Assembly (NCBI RefSeq): GCF_022352055.1
Contig: NZ_JAKRWM010000001.1
Span: forward strand, 248,001-312,000
Source of the DNA: Cohnella mopanensis
Lineage (GTDB): Bacteria; Bacillota; Bacilli; Paenibacillales; Paenibacillaceae
DNA length: 64,000 bases
Direction of reading: 5' to 3'
This document shows positions 56,201 through 64,000 of the stretch, piece by piece. Numbering within the stretch: the stretch's first letter is position 1; the number at the start of each line of letters is the position of its first letter. A program made the translations under genes and the position numbers. The notes beneath the pieces were generated by a model. It ran no database searches, had not been told where the DNA came from, and worked only from the letters and a program-made list of their open reading frames with translations.

Positions 56201-56452
56201 ATGCAAATCCGCTATGTCCGCGATCCCCACACGTTATCCTTTATCGTTAGCCTTCCCGCTCTTGGTCAAAAAATCGCAGTTCTCGCTCCGGTCATGCAAC
56301 GTATAGTCGGCGTTAGTCCACGCGCGGTTCTCGGTTCTTGGTCGATTAACACGTATCAAGCCGCTAAGCTCGGTTTTCTCGTCAACGGTAGTCATCCGGT
56401 CATAACCGCTGACCAATCGGAGGTGAGCGAACGTGAACTTATCCTTGCGTAG
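56201..56452 (+). CDS. Early phage-like protein, unknown
   Basis: 83 residues, starts MQIRYVRDPHTLSFIVSLPA with AGGAGG upstream. First gene rightward from the switch promoter, so a Cro or early-function protein is possible, but no HTH is clear. It overlaps the next small gene by 20 bp. Confidence 0.6.
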   Translation: MQIRYVRDPHTLSFIVSLPALGQKIAVLAPVMQRIVGVSPRAVLGSWSINTYQAAKLGFLVNGSHPVITADQSEVSERELILA

Positions 56453-56519
56453 GCGTATGATTGTCCGTTTTATCGGCGTTCTATTGGGCGAACTTCTTCG
56501 CGGAATGGTGGCGCGATGA
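56433..56519 (+). CDS. 28-residue basic peptide in the early operon
   Basis: From GTG with GGAGGTG nine bases upstream: MNLSLRRRMIVRFIGVLLGE then LLRGMVAR. A short amphipathic or membrane helix with Arg clusters. Its TGA overlaps the next ATG (ATGA). Coupling on both sides supports it. Confidence 0.5.
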   Translation: MNLSLRRRMIVRFIGVLLGELLRGMVAR

Positions 56520-56827
56520 CCAAGTTAATCCCGATCCAAATCCGTATTGACCACGCTGATGCACTAACTCCGTTCGACCACGGTTTTCTATTACCGGATG
56601 GCGAGCATGCAATTTACGCAGCGGACGGCGGCGCGTTCATCGTCGTGGTCAAACCGTTCGCCTTCGATGGCCTATACGCACAGGCCGGTATGTCTACGAT
56701 GATCGCGCACTGTGATAACGGGGACGAGCGGTCTATGGTGCGACTGTACCGGCGACTGAAACGAATGAACGCCTATGATTTATTGACGCACCATTTCGAC
56801 GACGATGCGAACTCTTACCTTGTGTAA
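56516..56827 (+). CDS. Phage-like protein, unknown
   Basis: 103 residues: IPIQIRIDHADALTPFDHGF, HAIYAADGGAFIVVVKPF and SMVRLYRRLKRMNAYDLLTH. Not recognised. Translationally coupled to the peptide before it. Its stop codon lies inside the distal stem of the hammerhead-like ribozyme. Confidence 0.6.
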   Translation: MTKLIPIQIRIDHADALTPFDHGFLLPDGEHAIYAADGGAFIVVVKPFAFDGLYAQAGMSTMIAHCDNGDERSMVRLYRRLKRMNAYDLLTHHFDDDANSYLV

Positions 56828-56904
56828 TTCCGCCTGATGAGTCCGAAAAAGGACGAAACGTTGGGGCCGCAGCCTCCGCGTCGCGGATAATCCGTTCTAA
56901 TTAC
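56824..56904 (+). ncRNA. Hammerhead ribozyme (type I architecture)
   Basis: Core CTGATGA (56834-56840), stem II GTCC-GAAAAA-GGAC (56841-56854), then GAA (56855-56857) and A15.1. Stem III is ACG-TT-GGGGC-CGCA-GCCTC-CG-CGT (56858-56881), then H17 = C (56882). Stem I is CCGC (56830-56833) with GCGG (56883-56886), extended by GTAATT (56824-56829) with AATTAC (56899-56904) around a 12-base bulge. Every invariant core base is present. Predicted self-cleavage is between 56882 and 56883. The distal stem I overlaps the stop of the preceding gene. Confidence 0.9.
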
Positions 56905-57146
56905 GCCAATAGTTGGAGCGTGCTTATTCCGTATGTGTTTTTATCCGTACTTGCTCTACGCCAGTGACCACTCGTAGCTCATCGCGAAAGCTATGGAATG
57001 GTTCTAGGGGACTGGCGGCTTTAAACCGTTGATTCGTTGCAGCGATTTGATGGTCTTGCTTCACCGCCGTCGGTTTGTGTAACGGAATAGCGCCAACTAC
57101 TCCGCACACTCCGGCGGCATTACTATTTTATGGGGAGATGGTGGAA
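56905..57146. other. Intergenic stretch without a clear gene
   Basis: No supported plus-strand frame. A minus-strand frame (57109-56924) has no ribosome site and no recognisable domain. The stretch would be the 5' end of the mRNA left after ribozyme cleavage. Confidence 0.4.
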
Positions 57147-57491
57147 ATGAAAATCGTTAAGCTTTTCGGCTTTATCTACGATGATGTTATGAAGAGTTGG
57201 GACAGATGGGAAACTGATGCGCTCATGTTGGCACCGGATGTATTTGCCACTGTAGAACCTAGACATTCAGAAGTTGAATTACTTCTCGCTAGACCTTCTG
57301 ACACTTCCTCTAACGGCTATCTCGCATTAAGTCACTTATGTGTCATTACTGTCGCATCCGAAACTATCAACGATGTATCGGAGATTCCTAGCGAAGCGAT
57401 GCCGTTTCTACTGTGGTCGGCGGAAAGGAAACGGGACCTTGCGCATCTTTACGCGATACCGGAGGAACTGAATATCGCGATACCGGCGTAA
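57147..57491 (+). CDS. Phage-like protein, tandem paralogue A
   Basis: 114 residues from ATG 57147 (GGAG nine bases upstream; an ATG three codons earlier touches the site). MKIVKLFGFIYDDVMKSWDR, then DALMLAPDVFATVE, and IPSEAMPFLLWSAERK. The last two segments resemble AVLLAPSIAIIADY and IPPESLAFALWAAG of the next gene. Unknown function. Confidence 0.6.
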   Translation: MKIVKLFGFIYDDVMKSWDRWETDALMLAPDVFATVEPRHSEVELLLARPSDTSSNGYLALSHLCVITVASETINDVSEIPSEAMPFLLWSAERKRDLAHLYAIPEELNIAIPA

Positions 57492-57559
57492 TTGTGTTAC
57501 CGCCGTCAATTCGCGGGGAACGTTTCAACGGCGTAATTATTTGAAGAGGTGATGCGGGG

Positions 57560-57847
57560 ATGACAACGGATATCAAAATACTTGGGTATGACGAGGATGG
57601 TCGGTACGAGGAAGATGCGGTTTTACTTGCGCCGAGCATCGCGATAATTGCAGACTACGTAGGCAGCACGTTTTACTTCATCCGCGTTGAGCCGTCTAGT
57701 GAGACCGGATTCTATGAACAGACGGAATCCATATGCGATATCAACGTGCTCTCGGAGTGTTCCGCTACGATCGACGATATTCCGCCGGAGTCGTTAGCGT
57801 TCGCGCTGTGGGCTGCCGGGGTTAAATCACTCGCCGTCGCGGTGTGA
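57560..57847 (+). CDS. Phage-like protein, tandem paralogue B
   Basis: 95 residues, MTTDIKILGYDEDGRYEEDA, with GAGGTG upstream. The shared LLAPS and IPPESLAFALWAAG segments make it a paralogue of the preceding gene. Acidic, soluble. Unknown function. Confidence 0.6.
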   Translation: MTTDIKILGYDEDGRYEEDAVLLAPSIAIIADYVGSTFYFIRVEPSSETGFYEQTESICDINVLSECSATIDDIPPESLAFALWAAGVKSLAVAV

Positions 57848-58616
57848 AACGTTTTAGTGAGGGGCGCTCGATCGCGGTTCAAAACGTGGTCAAGCGCTTT
57901 TGTTATATCTTATAATACGAACTCTTGTTCCCTTGGTTTCAAATACTTTCAATTAAATTTACGGTAAAGTGTGAGAACAACCTCGCAGCATAAGCTTAAC
58001 TTAATGGGCGGATATATTTGCGCGAAAGTGTACGGGCACGTCATTTTTCGGGATTAACTAATTATGAAACTATGTCCCAATTTGTCCGCAATATGCGGGT
58101 ATTACTTATGAGAGGCGGTGGTGGGTGATAAATAAAAATGCGCCAAAGTGTGCGAATCGCTATATTTCGTTCGTCAACAAGGTAGGCGGAGTTAATTCGC
58201 GCGGAAGTGTACAACCCGACGTTTCCCCTTCGGTTAAATAAATATGAACGCTATGACTCGGTGGAGGCAGGTTTAAAAATATAACTGCTCAAAAATGTGA
58301 CGCTACCTTTATAGGAGGGGATTACGTGTGTAGGAACGGAAAAAGAGAAAAAGCCCCTTAAAAGCGGAGAAGTTTAATGCGTAGAAGCGCGAAGACATCA
58401 GAATAATCCGGTATCCTCTTCCTACCGTTCCGACTACTTTCAGTAGAACCTAGCGCCGTGCGCATCTAAATTTTACCCCAACGTATGGAGGTTAGAAACC
58501 TATTACGCCAAGAAACCGAGTTATTAACGTAAGTTAATGAATTTACGTATCCGTTAAATCTTGCGGGATACTCCGCTTAATATAGATAACACGAATTAAT
58601 GAAAGGGAGGGCTCGA
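57848..58616 (+). repeat. Gene-poor stretch with repeated tiny start-site cassettes
   Basis: A degenerate cassette of a GGCGGA-type site followed by an MR-x-S reading start recurs. GGCGGATATATTTGCGCGAAA begins at about 58008, GGCGGAGTTAATTCGCGCGG at about 58186, and AAATGCGCCAAAGTGTGCG lies at 58136. A diverged version, GCGGAGAAGTTTAATGCG, is at about 58364. AAAGTGT also occurs at about 57966. No gene above 40 codons is supported. Confidence 0.5.
58018..58128 (+). CDS. Possible 36-residue peptide in the cassette region
   Basis: From TTG: MRESVRARHFSGLTNYETMS, then QFVRNMRVLLMRGGGG. GGGCGGA lies upstream. It is the longest product of the repeated MR-x-S cassettes. Short and unrecognised, so doubtful. 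Confidence 0.35.
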   Translation: MRESVRARHFSGLTNYETMSQFVRNMRVLLMRGGGG

Positions 58617-59471
58617 ATGGAACAGTTAGCGAGAGTTTTTAATTACGAAGGTGCCGTATTCAGGACGGTTAGTATCGAGGGCGAACCGTGGTTTGTGGCG
58701 AAGGATATTTGTAAGATTCTCGAAGTTGGTAATCCAAGTCAAGCGCTATCGAGGCTCGACAATGACGAAAAGAATACTATCACTTTAAATGAGGGTATTC
58801 GAGGCAATCCGAATTCCACGGTGGTAAATGAATCCGGTCTGTACTCACTAATACTCGGCAGCCGTAAACCGGAAGCCCGCGCATTTAAACGTTGGGTAAC
58901 GCATGATGTCCTACCGTCGATCCGTAAAACCGGCGCGTATCAAGCGCCAGTCGCAACGCCATCTTACTCTATTGAAGATCCTATAGCGCGCGCCAAACGG
59001 TGGATAGTGGAGGAAGAACAACGCCAGTTACTGTTATCGGAGACTACTCGCCAAGCTGCGATAATCGAGGAACAGGCGCCGAAGATTTCGTATTATGATA
59101 CCATACTCCGGTCGCCGGACGCAGTAAATATCACGCAAATAGCGAGCGACTACGGAATTACTCCACAAACCCTTAATGAGTTTCTACGTGTGCATGGCGT
59201 CCAGCGTAAAACGGGCGGGCAGTGGGTGTTACGGGCGAGTTACGCAAATAGCGGCTTCACTAAATCGGAGACATTCACCGTCGGCGAACAAGGTACTCGC
59301 GTGTATACGAAGTGGACGCAGAAAGGCCGGTTGTTCATTCACGATTTAATAACGGAACACGGGACTCCAGCGCTGATAGAGCGGAAGAAAGGCCGCAGAA
59401 ACCCGCGTAAGCGCACGCCACCCACGCAAAAGCCGCTCTCAGCCACGTTAACTTTAACCTTTAATCGCTAG
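58617..59471 (+). CDS. Phage antirepressor (BRO-N plus KilAC-type domains)
   Basis: 284 residues from ATG 58617 with GGGAGG upstream. The BRO-N domain (about 1-105) has VSIEGEPWFVAKDICKILEV and NESGLYSLILGSRKPEARAF plus KRWVTHDVLPSIRKTGAYQ. The C-terminal KilAC-like domain has VNITQIASDYGITPQTLNEF and TVGEQGTRVYTKWTQKGRLF. Such proteins relieve repressors or switch phage development. A basic tail ends the protein. Confidence 0.9.
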   Translation: MEQLARVFNYEGAVFRTVSIEGEPWFVAKDICKILEVGNPSQALSRLDNDEKNTITLNEGIRGNPNSTVVNESGLYSLILGSRKPEARAFKRWVTHDVLPSIRKTGAYQAPVATPSYSIEDPIARAKRWIVEEEQRQLLLSETTRQAAIIEEQAPKISYYDTILRSPDAVNITQIASDYGITPQTLNEFLRVHGVQRKTGGQWVLRASYANSGFTKSETFTVGEQGTRVYTKWTQKGRLFIHDLITEHGTPALIERKKGRRNPRKRTPPTQKPLSATLTLTFNR

Positions 59472-59502
59472 GCGCTTTACTACATCAAACGGAGGCGATA
59501 CG

Positions 59503-59841
59503 GTGGGCGTATGTAAGATCGACCGCTTGAGTAAACTGCGCGAACTCGATGCTAGGTACAGGATGGAGACGGCGGATGGCGTTAAATCTGCGATTTCCGA
59601 GGCACAGCAACTTGAGTCAGGCGCCCTTAAAGGTACCTATGAGAACGTTAATCTACTCGTCGACATCCAATCCGCGATAGAAGAGTGTGAGTTTAACCCG
59701 GAGGAAATCCACGCGATACAGGTAGCGATGGGAAGTGGAGTAATCAGGTGGGAAAATAACGTTGCGTTTGATTCTGCGGCGGAGAAGCTGGCGGCGGTAT
59801 TCCGGGGATGGAGGTATGACAGCGGGGAGGTGGCCGCTTGA
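59503..59841 (+). CDS. Phage-like protein, unknown
   Basis: 112 residues from GTG with GGAGG seven bases upstream. Helical, with IDRLSKLRELDARYRMETAD and AEKLAAVFRGWRYDSGEVAA. Not recognised. The stop overlaps the next start by four bases (TTGA), so the two genes are coupled. Confidence 0.6.
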   Translation: MGVCKIDRLSKLRELDARYRMETADGVKSAISEAQQLESGALKGTYENVNLLVDIQSAIEECEFNPEEIHAIQVAMGSGVIRWENNVAFDSAAEKLAAVFRGWRYDSGEVAA

Positions 59842-60749
59842 CACGGGATAACGATAGATTCCGCGAGTTAGTATTGAGGTTCCAACAGGAAGGCGATCGG
59901 TCTATCATCGAGAAGATTCGAGATTACATGCGGATTAAGTTTCACGTACTCCGTCGCGGTACGGTCTATCCGGAGCACGCAATGTATATCGCGTTCGCGA
60001 TTAACGTTCTCATAGGAGGTAAGCTAAAGACCGCCAAATACTTCCGTACGCCCGCGAATGCTTACGCCAAGGACGATTTACATTATTTCCGTAAAGGGAT
60101 AATGGACGGACTTGGCGTAGATATCTTCGAGAAGCCCGCTTTCGGTACGGTACTAGACCACTGCAAGGAAATCGCGGAGTATCTCGGTTCTGACGTATAC
60201 GAGAGTTTAATCTGCTCAATGGTCCGCCACCGATCACACAATAATGCCTGGGCGGACGAGACATACGAGAGAGTAATAGCGGAAATAGAGTCGACTCTGA
60301 TTATTCCGGCGCTAGAGTACGCCCTTTTCCGAGTAGATACTTCGAAAAGTGAGCGCGAGATTGTTCGTTATACTAATCGCGCCTTCCGCTCGGAGTATAT
60401 CCGATTGCAAATGGCAGAATCCGGGACAAGGCGCTTAGGTCGCAAGGACGCGGACGGGCGCTACAGGGCGCTTTACGTACAGCCGCGCACTACCGACATC
60501 GCGCGAATCGTATTCGGTAGGCAGGCGGATTTAGGCGGTGTGGCGCTCCGAAGTAGCCAGCGTAGGTTTGTCGACCGTATCTATGAAACCGTAGGTACTG
60601 ACGTCGTGGCCGGTAATATGAGCGCATATCGATTGGGAGAAGACGGAGGATATAGAATAAAAAACCGCTATATTGCGGACAAGCTCGATATGGAGGAGTC
60701 CGTTTTCTCTAGGGGACTCGGTCGAATTGCGCAGAAATTACGAATTTAA
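59838..60749 (+). CDS. Phage protein with sigma-like C-terminal HTH, unknown
   Basis: 303 residues from TTG with GGGGAGG upstream. The opening FRELVLRFQQEGDRSIIEKI and the closing NRYIADKLDMEESVFSRGLG followed by RIAQKLRI recall regions 1.2/2 and 4 of sigma-70 factors. The middle (RSHNNAWADETYERVIAEIE) is not diagnostic. A divergent sigma or HTH regulator is possible. Confidence 0.55.
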   Translation: MTRDNDRFRELVLRFQQEGDRSIIEKIRDYMRIKFHVLRRGTVYPEHAMYIAFAINVLIGGKLKTAKYFRTPANAYAKDDLHYFRKGIMDGLGVDIFEKPAFGTVLDHCKEIAEYLGSDVYESLICSMVRHRSHNNAWADETYERVIAEIESTLIIPALEYALFRVDTSKSEREIVRYTNRAFRSEYIRLQMAESGTRRLGRKDADGRYRALYVQPRTTDIARIVFGRQADLGGVALRSSQRRFVDRIYETVGTDVVAGNMSAYRLGEDGGYRIKNRYIADKLDMEESVFSRGLGRIAQKLRI

Positions 60750-60809
60750 ATCTTATCGAACGTACAAGTTTTTGCATATTGATTAGATACATGAGGAGGA
60801 CGAAACAAT

Positions 60810-61301
60810 ATGACAGCAGTTCTTCAATTAAGTTCACAAAAAACACCATTTAAGCAAGGTACCCGAACGGTTAGGGATATATGGAGAAACGGTTATGCGT
60901 GGCGCGGGCAATTTTACTCGTACGTAGATAACCGGATCGTTTTACGCAGGGTAATCGACCAAGTCGTTCAAGTATCCGCAACAATGGCGGAGAAGCAGAC
61001 GGCAGCTGCCGACCTAGTTCGGTATTACGAACACGTATCGGGTCAAACGGTCAAAACGGCGCAGTTAGAACGCCTTAACGACTGGGTACGCGGTGACTAC
61101 GATATCGCCGATTATCCGGTGTATACGGAGAAGCAACTCGATAGAATGTCGTTCGAATTTGAGAAGCAGACGGACGACTACGGTCTCAATATGGCGGGTC
61201 AAGCTTCGGACGGTTCCTTGATTCATGGTAGGGTTACGTCGTCAGAACCGTTCGATATTGACGCCGAGTTCGAACGTAAGAACATAAAAGTTCGCTATTA
61301 A
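60810..61301 (+). CDS. Phage-like protein, unknown
   Basis: 163 residues, MTAVLQLSSQKTPFKQGTRT with GAGGAGG upstream. WRGQFYSYVDNRIVLRRVID and EKQLDRMSFEFEKQTDDYGL. Mixed alpha/beta, soluble. Not recognised. A strong terminator follows immediately. Confidence 0.6.
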   Translation: MTAVLQLSSQKTPFKQGTRTVRDIWRNGYAWRGQFYSYVDNRIVLRRVIDQVVQVSATMAEKQTAAADLVRYYEHVSGQTVKTAQLERLNDWVRGDYDIADYPVYTEKQLDRMSFEFEKQTDDYGLNMAGQASDGSLIHGRVTSSEPFDIDAEFERKNIKVRY

Positions 61302-61304
61302 TCT

Positions 61305-61359
61305 ACGCAGGGCAACTCACGTACGGGTAAACTCCGTCGGCCCCGCGTTATTTTTTTTT
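61305..61359 (+). terminator. Terminator of the early transcript
   Basis: ACGCAGGGC pairs with GCCCCGCGT across a 22-base loop and nine Ts follow. Confidence 0.82.
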
Positions 61360-61398
61360 GTCTTTTTAACGTTTTAAATACGAAAGGGGACGTTGTGA

Positions 61399-61569
61399 AT
61401 GGCGCAAGATAAGCGCGTATTAGACGGTATAACGGTAAAAGTTAGCGTAGACGTATCGGAAGCTCTAACGGGGCTTAAGGCGCTTCAGCGTGAGGCGAAG
61501 AAAGCTACGCAGGCTATAGCGGAACTAAATGCCGCACAGGAAGCGGTGAATATGACTGAACTCAACTAA
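61399..61569 (+). CDS. 56-residue phage-like protein
   Basis: MAQDKRVLDGITVKVSVDVS, then a helical ALQREAKKATQAIAELNAAQ region. AAAGGGGA precedes the ATG. It resembles short coiled phage proteins. It overlaps the next gene if that starts at CTG 61556. Confidence 0.6.
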   Translation: MAQDKRVLDGITVKVSVDVSEALTGLKALQREAKKATQAIAELNAAQEAVNMTELN

Positions 61570-62416
61570 CCGCAAGTACACGCCAGAACACATATCATTT
61601 ACCGGTACAGGCTCCGCATATCATCCAGAAACAGGCGAGGCCCTTGTTTACGCACCGGCTGAGACGCACTACCTACGCTCGAAGGCACAGGCTACGGCGT
61701 ACGAGCGACGCGCGACATTTCACGGACGACAGGCGGAATTTACTTTCGCCGCAATGGAAGCGTTAGGAGAAGTTACCGCGGTGCTATCAACGGCACAATG
61801 CGGTTTCTTGACAGTACTACAGTGTTACGTGGACTACGATTCTAACATGCTCATTAACTCGAACAGTACGCCAATGAAGACGGCGGACATGATAAGTACA
61901 CTTCGCCTGGAGCGTAAGCGATCGACCTTCTATGCGTTTCTAACTGCTTGCATAAAGCACGGCATCATTACCGAATCCGACGGCAAGCACGCGGTTAATC
62001 CTCGTTATCATTTTCGTGGAGCTGCGCGAAACAATTCCGTCATCCGAATGTACTCTGCGCGAATCAAGCAGTCATATGATAGCGCGGCAAAGGCCGCTGA
62101 TCTCGGGTTAGTCTATCGAATGTTACCGTTCGTTAACTACGAGTTGAACGCGCTATGCTCTAACCCGACGGAACGTGATCCTTACGAGATTAACTGGCTT
62201 AGCGGAAAGGAACTTGCGGAGGCAATCGGCATAGGTGAAACGGAACTATCGCGGCGCATCCGACGCATTACCGTAGGTGAGGAATACGTAATCGCGCGTA
62301 TATCCATTGGCGGGATTACCCGGTATATGTTTAACCCGCTCGTCTTCAAGCGCAATAGTCGCCCAGTAGATGAGACAGCACAGGCGATGTTTAACGTAAA
62401 ATACCGCAAACGGTGA
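61556..62416 (+). CDS. RepL-like winged-helix replication protein
   Basis: About 286 residues if begun at CTG 61556, which follows an in-frame TGA and has GGTG seven bases upstream. No ATG, GTG or TTG occurs in frame before ATG 61754, although the sequence upstream of that (RKYTPEHISFTGTGSAYHPE) looks coding. A winged-helix part has STPMKTADMISTLRLERKRS, TFYAFLTACIKHGIITESDG and NPRYHFRG, similar to RepL-type plasmid initiators. A second HTH (LSGKELAEAIGIGETELSRR) lies near the C-terminus. Probable replication initiator of the element. Confidence 0.65.
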   Translation: MNSTNRKYTPEHISFTGTGSAYHPETGEALVYAPAETHYLRSKAQATAYERRATFHGRQAEFTFAAMEALGEVTAVLSTAQCGFLTVLQCYVDYDSNMLINSNSTPMKTADMISTLRLERKRSTFYAFLTACIKHGIITESDGKHAVNPRYHFRGAARNNSVIRMYSARIKQSYDSAAKAADLGLVYRMLPFVNYELNALCSNPTERDPYEINWLSGKELAEAIGIGETELSRRIRRITVGEEYVIARISIGGITRYMFNPLVFKRNSRPVDETAQAMFNVKYRKR

Positions 62417-62422
62417 CGTCAG

Positions 62423-62473
62423 AGTTGCGCTTATTTGGACAAAACGACGAAAAAGTTGCGCTTATTTGGACAA
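62423..62473 (+). repeat. Two 20-bp direct repeats (iteron-like)
   Basis: AGTTGCGCTTATTTGGACAA occurs at 62423-62442 and 62454-62473, exactly 31 bp apart, just after the RepL-like gene. Identical repeats on the same helical face (about three turns) are typical of initiator-binding iterons. Confidence 0.8.
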
Positions 62474-62841
62474 TGGAAAACGCCGAAGTCGCACGTAGGA
62501 GTAAGTGAATCGGCGTTTATGTGCGTAAATTATATCTTAGTCTTCTTCTCTACGTCTCATTACGTTGAGTGAGCGAGCGTTAGGATACGGAGTTATAACG
62601 TTACTTCGGGGGAGAACGCCCCGACACTTCGGGACAGAAACCGCGTCCCTTGTGTATCGACTCATTTATCGCGTTGCTTTTTAAGGTTATAAGATCTCGC
62701 GGTACCAATATAGTCTAGACGCGCACGGTTTTGGCGCGGATAGGACGAGGGGCGGTTTTCCCCGAAGTCAGCACTTAAGCTCTAGCGGAATGTCCACATT
62801 CCCCGTGAGCAAACGTAATAGAAACGGAGGTTTACGTAGAT
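62474..62841. other. Non-coding stretch after the direct repeats
   Basis: No supported gene. A hairpin CGGGGGAGAACGCCCCG lies at about 62608. Together with the repeats before it, this could be part of a replication origin. Confidence 0.4.
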
Positions 62842-63225
62842 ATGGCGAACTTAACCGCTGAACAAACGATCGCGATCGAATGGTTATCGTTACCGCGTAA
62901 AGGCGGTAAGACGTACGAAGAGATTGCGGCACTATGCGGAGTAACAGCGCGTACACTCGAAAACTGGCGTAAGAAACCGGAGTTCGAAACGGAGTATAAG
63001 CGCGCGATTAAACGGAACAATGACGCAAGGTTACCGGAGCTAGTCGAATCGTTAACGGATATTGCGATTACGGATCGTAACGCGGCAATGGCGAAACTAG
63101 CGCTACAAGTTAGCGGCATGTTAACGGATAGAGTCGAAGTGGATGCGAAAGTAAGCGAGGGAACGGATATCGAAGCGCTGAAAAACCGTATCATGGCGCT
63201 GCGGAAGGGCAATACGGAGGGGTAA
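62842..63225 (+). CDS. Small-terminase-like HTH protein
   Basis: 127 residues. An N-terminal HTH (AIEWLSLPRKGGKTYEEIAA, LCGVTARTLENWRKKPEF) is followed by RAIKRNNDARLPELVESLTD and a C-terminal helical region with EALKNRIMALRKG. This matches phBC6A51-type small terminase subunits, which bind phage DNA for packaging. GGAGG lies upstream. The large subunit, if present, would lie beyond the window. Confidence 0.75.
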   Translation: MANLTAEQTIAIEWLSLPRKGGKTYEEIAALCGVTARTLENWRKKPEFETEYKRAIKRNNDARLPELVESLTDIAITDRNAAMAKLALQVSGMLTDRVEVDAKVSEGTDIEALKNRIMALRKGNTEG

Positions 63226-63597
63226 CGGACATGCGCGCATTTAGATGAAGCGAGAGATAACGTAGGGAGTTCGGATACTTTCGGATGGGGTACGATTATC
63301 CTGCACGGAGCTCCTGGCGCGCACCCTTCCGGAAACTTTTCGAAAATAAACGTTATTTAACGTGAAACCAATCGCTGTTTATGCGGAATAGTACAAATAG
63401 CGGATGGGCCGCGGATCGGGACGGAACAAGAACCGCATAGCGGCACGGTTTCTACGTGGTGTCAACGTATAGTACTTTACGTCAAAATACGCCTTTTGCG
63501 AGGTAGTACCGGGGATATCCGCTTACCCCCAAGGCGGGGTACGAGGGAGACCGTTTTAGGTCGGAAACAAATCCGCGTATCAAAAATAACGTTTAGA
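63226..63597. other. Non-coding or decayed stretch
   Basis: Only short frames. A hairpin GTACC...GGTAC with inner GGGG/CCCC pairing lies at about 63507-63541. Confidence 0.4.
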
Positions 63598-63900
63598 CTA
63601 TACGAACGCGGTTAGGATTTTTAACCATTCGTGGTTTTCGATCGATTGGTAAATCCGTTCTTTAAGCGCATTCACTTTTCCTAATACGCTTTGGTAACGT
63701 GGGGTTTCTTTTCCGGACGGATACGTAAAGGATACGTAGAGTGGTACGGGCTGTGCTAGCAGACACTCGACGTGAAGGGTATACGATATACCATCGTAGT
63801 CGAATAGTATTGCGTAGCCCGCAACGTCTAGATAAACGTTCTCGATCGTGTTTGGTTGGCTTAACGCATCAACCGTAATTTTATTCGCAAAATATTTCAA
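63598..63900 (-). CDS. Small protein of unknown function
   Basis: 100 residues from TTG with GAGGTG upstream. VYLDVAGYAILFDYDGISYT, VPLYVSFTYPSG and ALKERIYQSIENHEWLKILT suggest an alpha/beta fold. Opposite strand to the phage genes; not recognised. Positions 63901-64000 hold no gene. Confidence 0.55.
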   Translation of the reverse strand: MKYFANKITVDALSQPNTIENVYLDVAGYAILFDYDGISYTLHVECLLAQPVPLYVSFTYPSGKETPRYQSVLGKVNALKERIYQSIENHEWLKILTAFV

Positions 63901-64000
63901 CGCTCATCACCTCGTAATCACTATACCATTAATTTCCGTAGTTTCTCCGTGAAATTACGGTTATTTGCGTTGTCCGGTAGTTTTACCCTAGCGGACTCCT

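Noticed and set aside
57075..57146. Upstream extension of the 57147 gene to an earlier ATG
   Set aside because: The added 24 residues lack a ribosome site and look non-coding; the site at 57134-57137 supports the later ATG.

Overview
The window looks like the chromosome of an endospore-forming Bacillota of the Paenibacillus/Cohnella type. The evidence is moderate GC content, strong Shine-Dalgarno sites, frequent TTG/GTG starts, sporulation and germination genes (gerP, splB, spoIIIAA-AH, spoIVB, spo0A), and a gene order close to the Bacillus subtilis mntR-yqhO...efp...spoIIIA...accBC...nusB-folD-xseAB-ispA-dxs-yqxC-ahrC-recN-spoIVB-spo0A block. That synteny is recalled from B. subtilis; no search was run.

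Positions 1-44.4 kb are core chromosome. From the left: a leftward gerP spore-coat permeability operon (gerPE cut by the window edge); an Hsp20-like protein; a membrane-anchored GH3 glycosidase; a CotD-like coat protein; zur and yidD; a T-box leader and metG; a zinc uptake operon znuACB followed by ccdA; spore photoproduct lyase; mntR; and the yqhO-yqhT/efp group. Between efp and spoIIIA sits a block with lysC, a DUF441 protein, a phosphosulfolactate synthase-like gene and yqhV; an 18-bp sequence flanks this block in inverted orientation. Then come the spoIIIA engulfment-channel operon, accBC, the Asp23/AmaP envelope-stress trio, the nusB-folD-xseAB-ispA-dxs-tlyA housekeeping run, argR, recN, spoIVB and spo0A.

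From 44.4 kb to the right edge the content changes to accessory DNA. 44.8-47.8 kb is a graveyard: a tyrosine-recombinase fragment, an Excalibur-domain gene broken by stops and frameshifts, a 228-bp G-free tandem repeat in front of a 43-residue membrane peptide, and a decayed copy of a ligase/YolD-like module whose better preserved copy follows at 47.8-49.8 kb, with the yolD-like gene behind a LexA-type box. A complete tyrosine integrase (51.2-52.2 kb) is followed by a HicB-like fragment and an interrupted tRNA-Arg-like sequence that may be an attachment site. Cargo follows: a DUF6338-type membrane protein with two tiny proline-rich proteins, and a lone TIR-domain protein.

At 56.0 kb an XRE repressor and a divergent early operon share a promoter full of AGTGT/ACACT half-sites. 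The rightward genes are phage-like: an antirepressor, a protein with a sigma-like C-terminus, a RepL-like winged-helix initiator with two 20-bp direct repeats behind it, and a small-terminase-like protein. Immediately after the third early gene is a sequence with every core element of a hammerhead ribozyme (56824-56904), which is the most striking single object in the window. The element probably continues past 64 kb.
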